Shown piece after piece: positions 36,629-39,709 of a DNA stretch of 39,709 bases. The DNA is from Erysipelotrichaceae bacterium (GTDB lineage Bacteria > Bacillota_I > Bacilli_A > Erysipelotrichales > Coprobacillaceae): positions 1 to 39,709 of the forward strand of contig JAGZJH010000022.1 of NCBI GenBank assembly GCA_018365815.1, read 5' to 3'. A model generated the notes under the pieces. It saw nothing but the letters and a program-made list of their open reading frames with translations, was not told where the DNA came from and did not search any database. Made by a program: the position numbers and the translations under genes. Each line of letters starts with the position of its first letter. Within the stretch, counting starts at the first letter, position 1.

Positions 36629-38395
36629 TTAACTTCTAAGCATCTTTTCTGCTGAAACTTTACTGACTTGATATAGTGAAAACATCGCTGGAATAATCAT
36701 TGAAATACAAGTGAGCACAGCCACAGTTAAATAAAACATCGGATTAAATACAATCAATTTTGAGAAAAATAATTGTTTACAAATCATTAAAATAACTGTT
36801 CCTAAAATATCGATAAACACATTTCCAATTAACCATAAAAACATCAATCGATAAAACTCTAATTTAAACAACGATTTCTTTTGTAAACCATTAGCTTGGA
36901 AAATACAAATCTTATAAAGTCGACTGTTAATTTCTAAAATTTGTGATAAAGCAACTGATAATGTTACAATGAGTGTCAATACAAAAACTCCAATTTGAAT
37001 ATAAATCTTCATATTTTGTTGAAGGGATAATAACTTTTGTGTATCACTATATTGACTTGACATTTGTATATCAGGATTAATAATCGTAATTTTATCGATA
37101 ATTTGATCTATATTACTTGAATCTATTGTTTCAATAATATAAGAAGTCGTTGGAATATTAAACTGTTTAAAAAATTCCACCGGTAAATAAACCACCGGAC
37201 TAAGTGGTTTATAAATATCCTTATAAGCCTGATGATAATAACCACCGATATTAAAACTATACATCTTACCAAGTATTTCAAATTCCACCAATTCAAGATT
37301 TTCTTCTTTTAAATCACTGCTTAAATACACACTTTGATTAATTTCTGTTAACCCTTGTATGCGTAAATCTTTAGGATAATAAGTATGCAACAAGACTGTT
37401 AAATCGTTTGAATGATTTAATGTCACATTTCCAATTTCATAATAAGGATCAACAGATTTTACGCCTTGTATCGTTTTAATAAACTCTAAATCCTCTTGTT
37501 TAGTTAAATTAGTAATATAAATATCACTCACTTTTAACGATTCGATTTTATCGACAAAAGAATTAATGATATTTTGATTGGTCGATAAGGCTAAACTTCC
37601 TAAACAAATGAGTAAAAAACTTAACCAAAGGATAAAATTAATCGATTTAAAATAACTTTTAGATTTATATTTTAAAACAATTTTAAAAAAGTTTTTAGGT
37701 AATTTTGTAAGGGGTAAAGGTTGATTTTCATTAGATTGAATTTCTTTTTCATCATTGATTTCAATATGCTGATTTTTAATCTTATAAATTAAATCACTAT
37801 GCTCTAAAAAACAACGATCATGACTGGCAACGATGACAATAATATTTTTATCATGGGCTATGTTTTTTAATATATTGACAATATTTAACTTATTTTTTTC
37901 ATCTAGTGAACTGGTCGGTTCATCGGCAATTAAAATTGCAGGTTGTTTCGCTAAAGCACAAGCAATGGCAACACGTTGTTTTTCTCCACCAGATAAAGTC
38001 GATACTAATCGATTGACCTCTAGTTTTAAATCCACCCGCTCCAACAAATCTAAAGCATCATCTAAAGTTAATTGATGATTCGCAATCATCGCAAATAAAT
38101 TCAAATTTTGAAAAATGGTTAAATCTTCATGTAAATTTTTATCTTGAAATACATAACCTACAACATTTTTTCGATAAAGTTCGATTTCATTTTTAGTTTT
38201 AATTGGTTGATTTTGGTAATATAAATCAGCGAAACGGTGTTCATTTAACTGTCCTAAAACATATAATAAACTTGTTTTACCACAACCACTTTCACCACTA
38301 ATTAAACTTAAATAACCGGGATAAAAACGTAATCTCTCTTGTTTAATTAATAACTGATCGGGATATTGAATTTTGATATTTTTAACACTTAACAT
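36629..38395 (-). CDS. ABC exporter with fused ATPase and FtsX/MacB-type permease
   Basis: 588 aa in MacB order: an ATPase domain at residues ~1-215, then a four-helix permease. Walker A is GESGCGKTS, the signature is LSGGEKQRVAIACAL, Walker B is ILIADEPTSSLDEKN, and the H-loop is VASHDRCFLE. A first membrane helix at ~247-268 is followed by a ~190-residue extracytoplasmic domain and three helices (~460-480, 510-532, 548-575). The C-terminus (FSLYQVSKVSAEKMLRS) is the FtsX-type ending. It overlaps the upstream permease by seven bases (ATG within the stop region), so the two are coupled and probably form a heterodimeric membrane unit with one ATPase-bearing half. Likely an exporter or envelope-stress system; substrate unknown. 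Confidence 0.85.
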   Translation of the reverse strand: MLSVKNIKIQYPDQLLIKQERLRFYPGYLSLISGESGCGKTSLLYVLGQLNEHRFADLYYQNQPIKTKNEIELYRKNVVGYVFQDKNLHEDLTIFQNLNLFAMIANHQLTLDDALDLLERVDLKLEVNRLVSTLSGGEKQRVAIACALAKQPAILIADEPTSSLDEKNKLNIVNILKNIAHDKNIIVIVASHDRCFLEHSDLIYKIKNQHIEINDEKEIQSNENQPLPLTKLPKNFFKIVLKYKSKSYFKSINFILWLSFLLICLGSLALSTNQNIINSFVDKIESLKVSDIYITNLTKQEDLEFIKTIQGVKSVDPYYEIGNVTLNHSNDLTVLLHTYYPKDLRIQGLTEINQSVYLSSDLKEENLELVEFEILGKMYSFNIGGYYHQAYKDIYKPLSPVVYLPVEFFKQFNIPTTSYIIETIDSSNIDQIIDKITIINPDIQMSSQYSDTQKLLSLQQNMKIYIQIGVFVLTLIVTLSVALSQILEINSRLYKICIFQANGLQKKSLFKLEFYRLMFLWLIGNVFIDILGTVILMICKQLFFSKLIVFNPMFYLTVAVLTCISMIIPAMFSLYQVSKVSAEKMLRS

Positions 38396-39709
38396 GGTGA
38401 TACTTCCTTATATTTTCGATACATTAAAACATAAACCACAATCATTAAAATACAAAATACTCTAATATAATCAAAATTCAATACCACTGGTAATCCAAAT
38501 ATATTTTTAATAATTATTGAAAATAATAGTGTAAAAGGAATAACTATCATCACACACCATAAATTTTCAAATCGTTGAATAAGTTTTAAATCTTTATTAA
38601 ACATTCCTAATTTAGACAGATAAGAATAATATGATTTATTATTTTTCTTTTTGAAATATCCCACCATATAACTTAATACTGCACTACTAATCACTAATAC
38701 AATAGATATTAAAGTTGTCATACTTTTTTGTTGTATCACTAAATCGTCACTTGCCACTCCATTAACTTCCATTGCTCTAATGTTAAAATTTGAAGATATT
38801 TTTTGTAAATCAGTTTTAACTTGTTCAATGTTTTCAATAGAATTAACTTTAATAGTATAGGCACTTGGTTTCCAATAAGTATCGAGTAACATTGTTTCAT
38901 AATATTTTGAAAGTTCATTAGATGTTTGTTTTGATAAAGCATATTCATTTAACCACGATAAATTTTCTTGATTGGTTGTATCGATGATTTCTTGAATATA
39001 TTGATAATCTAAAAATAAATGAGGTTCATCTATTGTATAAAAATTAAAATTTGTCTTTTTTAAAATTCCTTTAATAGGCAACTCAATTTCTTTTAATACA
39101 CTAAACATTCCTCTTGATTTGCTAACTTCTTCACTAAGTTGCATATTATTATCATATTGATTAGTGATTGCCGGTTCAGAAGCAATTTGAACAGTCATCA
39201 TCATTTTAATATTTTTACCCTCAATATCACTACCTAAATTTAATTGTTGAGCTAAGTAAGATGAAATATAAAATCCTTTTTCAATATTTTCATTATAACT
39301 ACTACAACGTTCTTGTATTTTATGATGTGGGTAAATTGGGTTGATATTTAATTTAGAAATTAATGTATCTTGATAATTTATTGCATTTATCACTTTATTG
39401 ATATTTGTCACTTCGATCATTGTACTTTGGTTTCCATCAAATAATAAAGTTTGTCTTGTTTGAGGATCAAAATAAGTCATATTTTTATTTAAGTACACAT
39501 GAGGATAAACTGCTTCTATATTTTTAACTTCTTTAATCATTTGAAGTTGGTTATCTGTGATTTCTAAATTAGCATAATCATCATAAGTAGTTTCATTTTT
39601 ACTCGTTTGATTAATTACCACTAATTCATTATCATAAACATCATTTAATAGATCTGTTTGTGTTAATACTATTTGACTGCTGTATGTGGCAATCACTGAG
39701 GATAGGCCT
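38389..39709 (-). CDS. FtsX/MacB-like ABC permease, 5' end outside the window
   Basis: The frame is open to the right edge, so the start and first membrane helix are missing; the visible part is about 440 residues. A large extracytoplasmic domain (residues up to ~315 of the visible part, rich in N, Q, Y and T) is followed by three helices (~323-345, ~370-395, ~400-428) and a short basic tail ending VSPC. The GMFNKDLKLIQRFENLW segment between helices matches the FtsX cytoplasmic loop. It has no ATPase domain and would depend on the fused ATPase gene, whose ATG overlaps its stop. Confidence 0.8.
   Translation of the reverse strand, partial: GLSSVIATYSSQIVLTQTDLLNDVYDNELVVINQTSKNETTYDDYANLEITDNQLQMIKEVKNIEAVYPHVYLNKNMTYFDPQTRQTLLFDGNQSTMIEVTNINKVINAINYQDTLISKLNINPIYPHHKIQERCSSYNENIEKGFYISSYLAQQLNLGSDIEGKNIKMMMTVQIASEPAITNQYDNNMQLSEEVSKSRGMFSVLKEIELPIKGILKKTNFNFYTIDEPHLFLDYQYIQEIIDTTNQENLSWLNEYALSKQTSNELSKYYETMLLDTYWKPSAYTIKVNSIENIEQVKTDLQKISSNFNIRAMEVNGVASDDLVIQQKSMTTLISIVLVISSAVLSYMVGYFKKKNNKSYYSYLSKLGMFNKDLKLIQRFENLWCVMIVIPFTLLFSIIIKNIFGLPVVLNFDYIRVFCILMIVVYVLMYRKYKEVSPC

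Noticed and set aside
37833..38075. Open frames antisense to the ABC ATPase, and similar antisense frames within lysA, dapB, speB and the MFS gene
   Set aside because: All are shadows of strongly supported genes on the other strand.

Overview
The window is low-GC, densely coded Firmicutes DNA. Strong AGGAGG-type ribosome binding sites, TTGACA/TATAAT-like promoters, U-tailed terminators and TGA used only as stop all fit this. Gene content (L-box lysine operon, arginine/agmatine polyamine operon, RpiR regulators, MATE and FtsX-type ABC exporters) suggests an anaerobic gut member of the Erysipelotrichia/Coprobacillus type; that placement is inference. No tRNA, rRNA or CRISPR array was seen. Most genes lie on the minus strand.

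Layout. 1-538: right end of an IS3-family element that has cut into the 5' part of a group II intron; the intron itself sits at the U-tract of the terminator of the next gene. 587-4134: BceAB/LolD-like ABC exporter pair, a decayed small gene and two small membrane proteins. 4357-4812: GNAT acetyltransferase. 4900-11134: six-gene polyamine operon (speD, arginine decarboxylase, speE, speB, carboxy(nor)spermidine dehydrogenase, nspC) behind a ~250-nt leader with its own promoter and an intrinsic terminator just before the speD ribosome binding site. 11685-12146: lipoprotein. 12238-16399: lysC-dapA-dapB-lysA under a lysine riboswitch. 16672-19335: small membrane protein, RpiR regulator and divergent MATE exporter. 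19336-20791: mostly gene-poor, with one 52-codon gene. 20792-22952: mnmE plus a membrane protein. 23199-26279: phosphoesterase, MarR-FUSC pair, small membrane protein. 26539-29908: carB preceded by a leader peptide and attenuator. 30002-33754: second RpiR, MFS transporter, diguanylate cyclase. 34225-39709: HtrA protease, frameshifted pilT, and a MacB/FtsX-like ABC exporter that runs off the window.

How it fits together. The polyamine operon encodes a full route Arg -> agmatine -> putrescine and then two different ways of adding an aminopropyl group: SpeD/SpeE (decarboxylated SAM) and the dehydrogenase/NspC pair (aspartate semialdehyde). The neighbouring lysine operon draws on the same aspartate semialdehyde. 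Three biosynthetic operons in this window carry transcription-attenuating leaders: a recognisable lysine riboswitch, a leader of unrecognised type before speD, and a pyrBI-like leader peptide with a U-rich tract before carB. The last two are the most promising undescribed systems here, followed by the terminator-targeted group II intron, for which both EBS1 and EBS2 candidates can be matched to the insertion site.
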